Position numbers and translations under genes: made by a program. The notes beneath the pieces are model-generated. The model was not told the DNA's origin and made no database searches. It saw nothing but the letters and a program-made list of their open reading frames with translations. 64,000 nucleotides of DNA, taken from Hyphomicrobiales bacterium (GTDB lineage: Bacteria; Pseudomonadota; Alphaproteobacteria; Rhizobiales; Rhizobiaceae). Below are positions 18,617-26,169 of the stretch, piece after piece (position 1 is the first letter of the stretch; every line of letters starts with the position of its first letter). The DNA lies in assembly GCA_900468285.1 (NCBI GenBank), contig UBTF01000002.1, positions 236,890 through 300,889 of the forward strand. The letters run 5' to 3'.

Positions 18617-19177
18617 TCAACCGACAGCGAGGCGAAGCTCTCTCACATCATCCTCAGCGGCCGCTATGGTCGCCTCGCACTTGCGCCAGCCGATCTTGCC
18701 CTTTAGCCGCTCATGCGTTTCAGCTGCCAGCGGAACGACAAGCACCCGGTTCATATCGACCGGGCCGGGAAAGTCGAGCGCGCCATAGGCGACCCTCTCG
18801 AAGCCCAGGGGCATGTAATAGGGCGGATCGCCGATGAGGATGACGCCTTCAGAACCCTTGCGTTTGGCAGCAGCAATGGCAATCCGAACCAGTTCGCGGC
18901 CGATGCCAAGGTTCTTGTGGGAGGGGCGCACAGCGAGTGGTCCGAGCATGTGGCCTTTCACGCCACCGGCCAGCACCGGCGTCATGCGCACGGAAGCAAT
19001 GGTTTCACCATCATCGGCGCAGATGTAGGAAATCGACCGGTCGTGAGGGCCCTGCTCGCGAATGCGGGCGGCGGCGCGCGTGTGGCGGCCTGGACCGAAA
19101 GCTTCTGCGTTGATGAGTTCGATGATGGCGTCATGCGACGCGTCTTCGGTGAGGTAGACCAGTTCGTGCTTGGACAT
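18617..19177 (-). CDS. GNAT family N-acetyltransferase
   Basis: A 186-residue acetyltransferase of the YhbS-like type. The acetyl-CoA segment LGPLAVRPSHKNLGIGRELVRIAI lies around residue 85-108, followed by GVILIGDPPYYMPLGFERV, which is characteristic of this branch. The ATG at 19177 was taken as start; a TTG seven codons upstream gives a slightly longer frame but without a better ribosome site. It is convergent with the MBL gene. The substrate is not known. Confidence 0.85.
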   Translation of the reverse strand: MSKHELVYLTEDASHDAIIELINAEAFGPGRHTRAAARIREQGPHDRSISYICADDGETIASVRMTPVLAGGVKGHMLGPLAVRPSHKNLGIGRELVRIAIAAAKRKGSEGVILIGDPPYYMPLGFERVAYGALDFPGPVDMNRVLVVPLAAETHERLKGKIGWRKCEATIAAAEDDVRELRLAVG

Positions 19178-19469
19178 GAAGGGACCGGAACGTTTCAATA
19201 CGGATACGACAATGTGACGGCTGCGCCGGTTAAGGCGTTCGAAGCGTCAGCGTCGTCGGAGCATCCGTGTTGCGGTCATAAAGCAGAATTCCCTCAGAAT
19301 TGTGATAAACGCGGATATCAGGAAAATTCCAGCACGTCCAGAACTAATCCGGCGCACACCCATTCATTGATATGATTGAATACGAACGCACTGTTTACAG
19401 CCGCCAGGGTTTTCCAACCCCAAATAGGTGGCTTACAGTGAGCCAAAACGAGATGTAGGAGAAAGCGCG

Positions 19470-20462
19470 ATGGGTATGCTGGTTGAAGGCGTCTGGAAAG
19501 ACGTCTGGTACGACACCAAGGAAACCAAGGGTCACTTCAAACGCAGCGCCTCGCAGTTTCGCAACTGGATCACTGCGGATGGCGAAGCTGGCCCTTCCGG
19601 CAAGGGCGGCTTCAAGGCCGAGAAGGATCGTTATCATCTCTACGTCTCGCTGGCCTGCCCCTGGGCACACCGAACCCTGATCTTCCGCAAGCTCAAGAAG
19701 CTGGAAGACTACATTTCCGTATCCGTCGTTGATGCGCTGATGCTGGAAAATGGATGGGAGTTCAAAGCTGAAGATGCCCGCACGCCGGGCGCGACTGAGG
19801 ATCATCTCTTTGGCGCCTCAGCCCTGTGGCAGGTTTATACCAAGGCCGACCCATCCTATTCCGGCCGCGTGACCGTACCCGTGCTGTGGGACAAGCAGCA
19901 GAACACAATCGTCTCCAATGAATCTGCGGAGATTATCCGCATGTTCAACAGTGCCTTCGATTCGCTGACGGGATCGACCAATGATTTCTACCCAAGAGAG
20001 TTTCGAGACGAGATCGATGAGGTCAACGCACTCGTCTACGACACCGTCAACAATGGGGTCTACAAGGCAGGCTTCGCCACCACGCAGGAAGCCTATGAAG
20101 AGAGCGCCGTAAAGGTCTTTGAAACACTGGAGCTTCTGGAAAAACGGCTTGAGGACAAGCGCTTCCTGCTCGGTTCCCGCCAGACAGAGGCAGACTGGCG
20201 GCTGTTTACGACTCTGGTCCGCTTCGATCCGGTCTATGTCGGCCACTTCAAATGCAATATCCGCCGCATTGCGGACTATCCGAACCTGACGGGGTATCTG
20301 CGCGATCTCTACCAGACCGCAGGTGTGCCTGAGACGGTCGATATGCGTCACATCAAGGATCACTACTACCGCAGCCACAAGACGATCAATCCAACGGGAA
20401 TCGTTCCCGTGGGACCAGAGCTGGAACTGGAGAAAGCGCACGACAGAGCCCGGCTGGGCTGA
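19470..20462 (+). CDS. Glutathionyl-hydroquinone reductase (Xi-class GST)
   Basis: A 330-residue enzyme of the PcpF/YqjG family that removes glutathione from glutathionyl-hydroquinones. The catalytic cysteine lies in SLACPWAHRTL near residue 62, the hallmark CPWA motif of Xi-class transferases. The C-terminal helical domain includes LLGSRQTEADWRLFTTLVRFDPVYVGHFKCN, also typical. TAGGAGA stands 9 nt before the ATG; the frame extends 14 codons upstream without a site. It ends two bases before the convergent NUDIX gene. A role in quinone detoxification is known for the family. Confidence 0.92.
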   Translation: MGMLVEGVWKDVWYDTKETKGHFKRSASQFRNWITADGEAGPSGKGGFKAEKDRYHLYVSLACPWAHRTLIFRKLKKLEDYISVSVVDALMLENGWEFKAEDARTPGATEDHLFGASALWQVYTKADPSYSGRVTVPVLWDKQQNTIVSNESAEIIRMFNSAFDSLTGSTNDFYPREFRDEIDEVNALVYDTVNNGVYKAGFATTQEAYEESAVKVFETLELLEKRLEDKRFLLGSRQTEADWRLFTTLVRFDPVYVGHFKCNIRRIADYPNLTGYLRDLYQTAGVPETVDMRHIKDHYYRSHKTINPTGIVPVGPELELEKAHDRARLG

Positions 20463-20464
20463 AG

Positions 20465-20959
20465 CTACCAGTAATCGGCCGGCGGCGTTTCGCCCGCAAT
20501 TTCCAGCAGGCGACGCCGGGTCGCGCCCGTGGTTCCCTCAGGCAGTGCGTCGAGTGCAAAAAATCCGCTTTCGCTGATTTCCCGGTCGGCGATTTTTGGC
20601 GCCGTTTGCCTTACATCCAGCTTGTAGAGCAGGACGTGGTCCTTGTTGCTCGTACGATTATTGAAATAGACGTGGACGAGCACCGGTGGAGAAACCGCGA
20701 CCAGATTGCCCTCCTCCCGTATTTCCTTGTGCAGCGCCTGCAGGCAGGTCTCATGCCTCTCCACACCGCCTCCCGGCATATGCCAGCCAGCAATATAGGT
20801 ATGGCGCACGAGAAAGATCCGGCCTTCGCTATCAAAACACGCTGCGCGAACGCCCAGCGTCATTCCCCGGCGCAGGAAAAAGAAGCTATGCAGCGCACGT
20901 TTTGCGAGATTCTGCAACAGAATGCGGAACCCATTTGCCTGACCACGGTTGTCGCTCAA
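20465..20959 (-). CDS. NUDIX hydrolase
   Basis: A NUDIX protein of about 164 residues. The box reads GGGVERHETCLQALHKEIREEGNL, with lysine where the consensus has the first arginine of REUxEE. The TTG at 20959 is preferred because AGAGGAT lies 5 nt upstream; longer frames from GTG at 21007 or ATG at 20983 are possible. A basic, hydrophobic N-terminus (LLQNLAKRALHSFFFLRRG) precedes the domain. It is convergent with the glutathionyl-hydroquinone reductase and divergent from the phosphoesterase. Substrate unknown. Confidence 0.8.
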   Translation of the reverse strand: MSDNRGQANGFRILLQNLAKRALHSFFFLRRGMTLGVRAACFDSEGRIFLVRHTYIAGWHMPGGGVERHETCLQALHKEIREEGNLVAVSPPVLVHVYFNNRTSNKDHVLLYKLDVRQTAPKIADREISESGFFALDALPEGTTGATRRRLLEIAGETPPADYW

Positions 20960-21089
20960 TAGAGATCCTCTCACCCGGCGCATGGCAGTGCCATCACGGA
21001 TTTTCACATTTCTTGGTCTGGCGACTATCCCATTGAAAAAATGGGGTTTCGCGTTGGACGCCTAGTTTCCGATACGGTATGGCTTACCC

Positions 21090-22055
21090 ATGTTCAAACT
21101 CGCTCACATTTCTGACGTCCATCTCGGCCCGCTGCCAAAGCTGACCTTTCGCGAACTGGCCTCCAAGCGCATTACCGGCTTTGTGAACTGGCGCCTCAAC
21201 CGCCGCAAGCATCTTTTCACCGATACGCTGGAAAGACTGGTGGATGACATGGAAGGCAAGGAGCCGGACCATGTGGCCATCACAGGCGATCTTGTCAATC
21301 TTGCCACCGGCATTGAAATCCGCGCTGCGGCGGATTGGCTGGAAGAAGTGGGCGATCCCCTGAAAATATCCGTCGTGCCCGGCAACCACGATGCCTATGT
21401 GCCCGGCGCGCACGATAAGGCTATGGCCGCCTGGTACCCCTATGTGCGGGGCGATGGCGACGCGGAAGAGTGGGACGAAGACCGCAAGATTTTTCCTTAC
21501 ATGCGTATACGCGGGCCGGTCGCCATGATCGGCTGCTCAACCTCCATCGCGACCCCACCTTTTTCCGCCACCGGCTATTTTGGGCGCAGGCAGGCGCGCG
21601 CGACGGCGGAACTGCTGCGCAAGGCCGGCGAACAGGGTCTGTTTCGCGTCGTCATGATCCATCACCCACCCGTTCGCGGTGCTGCCGCCACGCATAAACG
21701 CATGATCGGCATTCGACGCTTTGCCGCAGCGATCGGCACCGGCGGCGCAGAACTCGTCCTGCATGGCCACACCCACCTCAACACGGTCTATTGGCTGAAC
21801 ACGCATCGCGGGCGCGACCATACCCCGGTCGTAGGCATAGCATCCGCCTCACAGGGGCCGGGCGGAGAAAAGCCCCGCGCCGGGTATAATCTTTTCCATA
21901 TCGATGGCGGTCCCGGCACATGGAACGTGACCTGTGAGCGCTATGGCCTCAACGAGAAATCGACAGGCATAGAGCTGGAAGACGTGCGTGTTTTCTACAC
22001 CAACGGACGTCCACTGGGCTTCACAAACCCCGCAGAACAGGGCGAGGAAGACTAA
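21090..22055 (+). CDS. Calcineurin-like metallophosphoesterase
   Basis: A 321-residue phosphoesterase with the dimetal motifs in order: SDVH near residue 8, GDLV near 70, PGNHD near 97, HHPP near 190 and HGHTH near 228. No signal peptide or membrane helix is evident. Family members cleave cyclic nucleotides, nucleoside pyrophosphates or lipid A precursors; the length and layout here do not decide. The ribosome site is weak. It ends at a GC-rich hairpin shared with leuA. Confidence 0.88.
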   Translation: MFKLAHISDVHLGPLPKLTFRELASKRITGFVNWRLNRRKHLFTDTLERLVDDMEGKEPDHVAITGDLVNLATGIEIRAAADWLEEVGDPLKISVVPGNHDAYVPGAHDKAMAAWYPYVRGDGDAEEWDEDRKIFPYMRIRGPVAMIGCSTSIATPPFSATGYFGRRQARATAELLRKAGEQGLFRVVMIHHPPVRGAAATHKRMIGIRRFAAAIGTGGAELVLHGHTHLNTVYWLNTHRGRDHTPVVGIASASQGPGGEKPRAGYNLFHIDGGPGTWNVTCERYGLNEKSTGIELEDVRVFYTNGRPLGFTNPAEQGEED

Positions 22056-22078
22056 GGCGGGAGCACCGGCCCCCGCCT
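22055..22078. terminator. GC-rich hairpin between convergent genes
   Basis: AGGCGGG (22055-22061) pairs with CCCGCCT (22072-22078), between the ends of the phosphoesterase and leuA genes. There is no U-run on either strand, so termination efficiency is uncertain. Confidence 0.5.
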
Positions 22079-22107
22079 CTATGGAATGCCTTGCTTCCTG
22101 GCCCGAG

Positions 22108-23823
22108 TTACGCCTTGGCCGCCCGCTCTTCCAGAACACGGTTGGCAGCAGACACGATTGCCTCAAGCGAAGCGGCAACGATGTTGGTGTTGACGCCCGC
22201 GCCAAACAGCTTTCCACCGGGGTGCTCCATCTCCACATAGGCGATGGCAGAGGCGTTGGAACCGTGCTGCAGCGAGTGTTCCGAGTAATCGTTGACCGAC
22301 AAGTCCACGCCGAGATAGGTGGACAGGGCATTGATGAAACCATCAATCGGACCGGTACCCTTGCCCTCGATGCGCTTTACCTCGCCATTATCTGTGATCT
22401 CGGCAGCCACGACACGCACGCCCTTGAAATCGCCAGCCGGATAGGTGTGGTGATCGACAAACTTGATGCGGGCATTTGGCTGCGTCACGTAGCGTTCGAT
22501 GAAGCGGTCGTAGATGCGCTTGGCTGGCAGCTCGACACCCTCTTCGTCGGTAATGCGCTGAATGTCTTCGCGGAACTCCACCTGCAGATTGCGCGGCAGG
22601 TTGATGCCGTAATCCTGCTGCAGAATATAGGCGATGCCGCCCTTGCCGGACTGCGAATTGATGCGGATGATCGCCTCGTAGGAGCGCCCGACATCCTTTG
22701 GATCGATCGGCAGATAGGGAACTTCCCATACGGGATGATTGGCAACCTTGATGGCCTTCATGCCCTTGTTGATCGCATCCTGATGCGAGCCGGAGAAAGC
22801 CGTATAGACCAACTCACCGACATAAGGATGGCGCTCGGGAATGGTCATCTCGTTTGAATATTCATAGACCGCCTTGATCCGTTCGATATCGCGGCAGTCC
22901 AGTTCCGGGTCGACACCCTGCGTGTACATGTTCAGCGCCAGCGTAACGACGTCGACATTGCCCGTGCGTTCGCCATTGCCGAACAATGTGCCTTCGACGC
23001 GGTCGGCACCTGCCATCAGGCCCAGTTCGGTCGCTGCAATGCCCGTGCCACGGTCATTGTGCGGATGCAGGGAAATAATGACATTCTCGCGGTTATCGAT
23101 GTTGCGGCACATCCACTCGATCTGGTCGGCGTAGATATTGGGCGTCGCCATCTCGACGGTGGAAGGCAGGTTCAGGATCAGCTTGTTGTCAGCCGTCGGC
23201 TTCACCACCTCGACAACCGCGTTACAGATTTCCAGCGCCACTTCCAGTTCCGTCCCGGTAAAGCTTTCCGGCGAATATTCGAAGCGGTAACCGCCGCCGG
23301 CCTTGGCCGCCATGTCGGTAATCATCTTGGCGGCATCGACGGCAATCTGCTTGATACCGTGGACATCCTTGCCGAACACCACGCGGCGCTGCAATTCGGA
23401 GGTGGAATTGTAGAAATGGATGATCGGGTTCTTGGCGCCTTCCAGTGACTCGAAGGTGCGCGTAATCAGCTCCGGGCGGCACTGTACCAGCACCTGCAAG
23501 GACACGTCCTCGGGCACACCACCCTCTTCCACGCACCAGCGGGCAAAGTCGAAATCGGTCTGCGATGCGGAAGGAAAGCCGATCTCGATTTCCTTGAAAC
23601 CCATTTCCAGCAGCAGCTTGAACATCCGGGCCTTGCGGTCATGCCCCATGGGATTGACCAGCGACTGGTTGCCATCGCGCAAGTCCACCGAACACCAGAT
23701 TGGCGCCTTGTCGATGGTCTTTGACGGCCAGGTGCGGTCCTTGATATCGATGACAGGGTATGGGCGATACTTGACGTTCGCGTCCGGCATTCCCTTGGTC
23801 GTGTTGGAAATCTTGGAATCCAT
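22108..23823 (-). CDS. leuA: 2-isopropylmalate synthase
   Basis: LeuA condenses acetyl-CoA with 2-oxoisovalerate in the first committed step of leucine synthesis. At 571 residues it is the long (type 2) form: a TIM-barrel catalytic domain with WCSVDLRDGNQSL near residue 43 and the metal-binding SLHPHNDRGTGIAA near 257, then a C-terminal LeuA dimer/allosteric domain (about 430-560) that binds leucine. GAAGGAG precedes the ATG. About 140 bases upstream ends a leucine-rich leader ORF (23960-24079), so leader-peptide attenuation is likely on top of feedback inhibition. Confidence 0.97.
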   Translation of the reverse strand: MDSKISNTTKGMPDANVKYRPYPVIDIKDRTWPSKTIDKAPIWCSVDLRDGNQSLVNPMGHDRKARMFKLLLEMGFKEIEIGFPSASQTDFDFARWCVEEGGVPEDVSLQVLVQCRPELITRTFESLEGAKNPIIHFYNSTSELQRRVVFGKDVHGIKQIAVDAAKMITDMAAKAGGGYRFEYSPESFTGTELEVALEICNAVVEVVKPTADNKLILNLPSTVEMATPNIYADQIEWMCRNIDNRENVIISLHPHNDRGTGIAATELGLMAGADRVEGTLFGNGERTGNVDVVTLALNMYTQGVDPELDCRDIERIKAVYEYSNEMTIPERHPYVGELVYTAFSGSHQDAINKGMKAIKVANHPVWEVPYLPIDPKDVGRSYEAIIRINSQSGKGGIAYILQQDYGINLPRNLQVEFREDIQRITDEEGVELPAKRIYDRFIERYVTQPNARIKFVDHHTYPAGDFKGVRVVAAEITDNGEVKRIEGKGTGPIDGFINALSTYLGVDLSVNDYSEHSLQHGSNASAIAYVEMEHPGGKLFGAGVNTNIVAASLEAIVSAANRVLEERAAKA

Positions 23824-23915
23824 TGTGCTGCTCCTTCAACGCATCGGGGCTGAAAAGCCTTCACGAATGCGCGCCCAAACGGGCCTTAAATCCAGTGTAA
23901 TATGAAATTTCGAGT

Positions 23916-23962
23916 TGAGGAGCGTTGGCACCAGCGGGCTTTCGGCCGCCGGGCGCTCCTCA
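23916..23962 (-). promoter_or_regulatory. Hairpin in leuA leader, starting at the leader stop codon
   Basis: On the minus strand TGAGGAGCG (23962-23954) is the exact complement of CGCTCCTCA (23924-23916), with further imperfect pairing in the loop. The 5' arm begins with the TGA stop of the leader ORF. A competing pairing exists: TCCAGTG around the same stop is complementary to CACTGGA near 23892-23898. No strong U-run follows, so it may act on translation or through a weak terminator. Confidence 0.5.
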
Positions 23963-24079
23963 CTGGACCCGGCAACCGCGTGTAAGGTCGAGGCTAAGAA
24001 GCGAGAGTGCACCGCACGGGCTGGCCTTCGCAGAAATCTGCGCGCTCATGCCGGAAGTGATTACGGTGCGAATGGTCAT
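23960..24079 (-). CDS. Candidate leucine leader peptide of leuA
   Basis: A 39-codon frame starts at ATG 24079 (a second in-frame ATG is at 24049) and ends at TGA 23960-23962. Its later half contains five leucines within eight codons (LSLLSLDL, codons CTC TCG CTT CTT AGC CTC GAC CTT), the density expected of a leader that senses leucyl-tRNA. There is no Shine-Dalgarno, but the ATG lies 7 nt after the predicted -10, so the message may be leaderless as in the trp leader of this window. A hairpin starts at its stop codon. Not in standard annotation as far as I can tell. Confidence 0.5.
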   Translation of the reverse strand: MTIRTVITSGMSAQISAKASPCGALSLLSLDLTRGCRVQ

Positions 24080-24086
24080 GTCGATT

Positions 24087-24115
24087 TGTATAAACAGCGG
24101 TTTTTGATCTGGCAA
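24087..24115 (-). promoter_or_regulatory. Predicted leuA leader promoter
   Basis: Minus-strand TTGCCA (24115-24110) and TATACA (24092-24087) are separated by 17 bases. Transcription would start at or next to the leader ATG at 24079. Confidence 0.5.
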
Positions 24116-24145
24116 GTAACCATCTAGTCTTTGTTGCGGCTATTT

Positions 24146-24382
24146 TCACGAAGAGACGTGCTTTGCTTTTTCAGCAATCCACTCCTCCAGAAGAGACTGG
24201 CGTGTCACACCCAGGCGCAAGGCTTCCGCATCCACCTTCCGCAATATCCACTTCGGCAGATCGATATCGGCATGTTCAAGCTCAAGGCCCGGTCGCGTAG
24301 CCTTTGACCAGTCGAAATGATCGCTTACATCTTCACCATCGTCGAACCTGCGATCCAGTTCTTCAGCGCTGATAGTCTTCAT
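24146..24382 (-). CDS. brnA: BrnA-type antitoxin
   Basis: A 78-residue protein with the BrnA layout: an acidic N-terminus (ISAEELDRRFDDGEDVSDHFDWSKA) that would neutralise the toxin, then a ribbon-helix-helix segment with LPKWILRKVDAEALRLGVTRQSLLEEWIAEKA for operator binding. It overlaps the toxin gene by 20 bases, as usual for brnTA. In the known system the BrnT-BrnA complex represses its own promoter. It lies directly downstream of brnT on the minus strand. Confidence 0.88.
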   Translation of the reverse strand: MKTISAEELDRRFDDGEDVSDHFDWSKATRPGLELEHADIDLPKWILRKVDAEALRLGVTRQSLLEEWIAEKAKHVSS

Positions 24383-24632
24383 AATACTGTCTCTCCCTGT
24401 CTCTGGAGCGCCTCACAGAAATGATCCGAACGCGATCATCTCTGTAAGTATAAATCGCACTCCAGCAACGTCCGTGAAGCTGAGCGACCATAATATATCG
24501 CTCCTCTCCCTCTGTTGCGAGTGGTGCGGTGATTCTTTTATGATCGCGCCATAAGGCCTGCGCTTCTATAAAGTCTATGCCGTGCTTGTCTTTATTGCTG
24601 GCACTTTTGGACGGGTCGAACTCAAATGTCAT
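24363..24632 (-). CDS. brnT: BrnT-type ribonuclease toxin
   Basis: An 89-residue protein matching BrnT, a RelE-fold ribonuclease. Visible family sequence includes FEFDPSKSASNKDKHGIDFIEAQALW at the N-terminus, EERYIMVAQLHGRCWSAIYTYRDDRVRIISVRRSRDRE and the C-terminal RQYYE. The toxin comes first and overlaps the antitoxin start. The start is only 20 bases after the benE stop on the same strand, with a poor ribosome site, so some transcription may come from benE. Confidence 0.88.
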   Translation of the reverse strand: MTFEFDPSKSASNKDKHGIDFIEAQALWRDHKRITAPLATEGEERYIMVAQLHGRCWSAIYTYRDDRVRIISVRRSRDRERQYYEDYQR

Positions 24633-24652
24633 TGATATGCCCGGAGCAATCC

Positions 24653-25828
24653 TCAGCGCTTCACCACGCGCTGCAAAGCCATCATCAGACCGCCGCCCAG
24701 CAGACCCCAGAATGCGCCGGAAATGCCACCGAAGGACAGGCCGGAAGCGGTGATCAGGAAGGTTATGGCGGCGGCTTCGCGGGTTTCCGGCTCCTTGAAG
24801 GCAGCGACCGCTGAACCGGAAAAAGCGCCAACGAGTGCGAGACCCGCAACTGCCTGGATGAGAATGGGCGGAGCCAGCGCCACGAAGGCGGTGACCACAC
24901 CGGCAAGCAGACCGAAGATCACATAACCCACGCCACTGACAATGACAGCCCAGTAGCGACGCCTCGGGTCCGGATGGGCATCCTCACCTGCGCACATGGC
25001 GGCAGTGATGGCGGCGAGATTGACGGCGTGTCCGCCGAAGGGTGCCGATAGCAGCGAAAAAAGGCCTGTGGTAGCAAAAAGCTGCCCGGGCTGCGGATCG
25101 TAATTATTGACCTTCAACACGGCGATGCCAGGTATATTCTGCGAGGCCATGGTGACGATGAACAGCGGCAACGCAACGGAGACCAACCCTTGCAGGTTGA
25201 ACACCGGCAAAACGAACTCCACCGGCGGGGCCAGCGATTTCGCCACGCTGTCGAGTGCACCTGCGGGGATATCGACCCCAAAAATCATGACAAGCACGAA
25301 GGCGCCAAGCCCGGCCGGAACCGCAAACAGGCGCTTGAAGGCGCCGACGACGATCCATGCCAGAATGATGGGCAAGCCAAGCAGAGGGTTGAAGCCGATT
25401 GCTTTTATCGGCGCAAAGCACAGGCCGATGATGACGCCTGACAACATGGCATTGGCAAGCGGAGTGGGTATGGATGCGACGGCGCGGCCCAGCGGCTTGA
25501 ACAGGCCCGCAATAATGATCAACACCGCGCAGACGATGAACGCACCCACGGCGGCGGGAAACCCGCCTTCTATTACTCCCGTCGTGGCCAGAAGGGCGCC
25601 GCCCGGCGTCGACCATGCGATACTGATCGGAAGCCGTGTTGTGGCGGACAGGGCGATGGCGCAAAGGCCGACGGCCACCGAAAGCGCCATCAGCCCGGAT
25701 GCCGCCTCGTAGTCGGTGGCGCCGACGCCTTTCAGGCCTTGAAGCACCACGGCAAAGGAGCTGGCAAAGCCGACGAAAGCCGTCAGCAGGCCCATGAAAA
25801 GGCTTTGGAGAGAGAAGTCTTTATGCAT
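24653..25828 (-). CDS. benE: BenE family benzoate/H+ symporter
   Basis: A 391-residue inner-membrane protein with about 11-12 hydrophobic helices and BenE family sequence: ISIAWSTPGGALLATTGVIEGGFPAAVGAF (about residues 68-97), MASQNIPGIAVLKVNNYDP near 228 and FGGHAVNLAAITAAMCAGEDAHPDPRRRYW near 263. BenE imports aromatic acids such as benzoate in Acinetobacter; no aromatic catabolic genes lie nearby, so the substrate here is uncertain. It is followed on the same strand by brnT and brnA after 20 bases. Confidence 0.9.
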   Translation of the reverse strand: MHKDFSLQSLFMGLLTAFVGFASSFAVVLQGLKGVGATDYEAASGLMALSVAVGLCAIALSATTRLPISIAWSTPGGALLATTGVIEGGFPAAVGAFIVCAVLIIIAGLFKPLGRAVASIPTPLANAMLSGVIIGLCFAPIKAIGFNPLLGLPIILAWIVVGAFKRLFAVPAGLGAFVLVMIFGVDIPAGALDSVAKSLAPPVEFVLPVFNLQGLVSVALPLFIVTMASQNIPGIAVLKVNNYDPQPGQLFATTGLFSLLSAPFGGHAVNLAAITAAMCAGEDAHPDPRRRYWAVIVSGVGYVIFGLLAGVVTAFVALAPPILIQAVAGLALVGAFSGSAVAAFKEPETREAAAITFLITASGLSFGGISGAFWGLLGGGLMMALQRVVKR

Positions 25829-26169
25829 GGCGACGGTCCAGAGCAGGCAGGATATTGCTCTGGAACATTATTTTGACCGCATGCGCAAGCCAAGGTAGTC
25901 GTGCTGATGCCGTAAATGGACGAAACTTGAGCAGATAATCGTTGTTTTCACTATGGTCTGCGATAAGGCAGACACATTTTCCAGCCTGCGCTTTGCCAAT
26001 CTGCATGACAGAACGGTGCGTTTTGTCAAACGCCCGACGCTGCAAGACCCGAGATCTGTTGCGCAATTCCTTGAGTCGATTCCGATTTGACGATTTGTGC
26101 AAGACCGTGAGCGTTTCGGGTTTGCCGCCATAGGAACCATGGCGACAAATGTTTTCTTGACCTGAGTTG
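25829..26169. other. 341-base intergenic region upstream of benE
   Basis: It separates the benE start from the autotransporter stop, both on the minus strand. Apart from the hairpin at 26121-26149, I see no convincing ORF, RNA gene or operator. Short frames on either strand lack ribosome sites. Confidence 0.5.
26121..26149. terminator. Hairpin downstream of the autotransporter
   Basis: TTTGCCGCCAT (26121-26131) pairs with ATGGCGACAAA (26139-26149) with one G-T wobble, 20 bases after the autotransporter stop. The U-run is on the plus strand (TGTTTTCTTG), so it is not a textbook terminator for the minus-strand gene. Confidence 0.45.

Noticed and set aside
21988..22857. 289-codon plus-strand frame across leuA
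   Set aside because: It is antisense to the conserved C-terminal domain of LeuA.
25942..26133. 63-codon plus-strand ORF between benE and the autotransporter
   Set aside because: No ribosome site, no recognisable sequence, and cysteine/serine-rich composition typical of chance frames.
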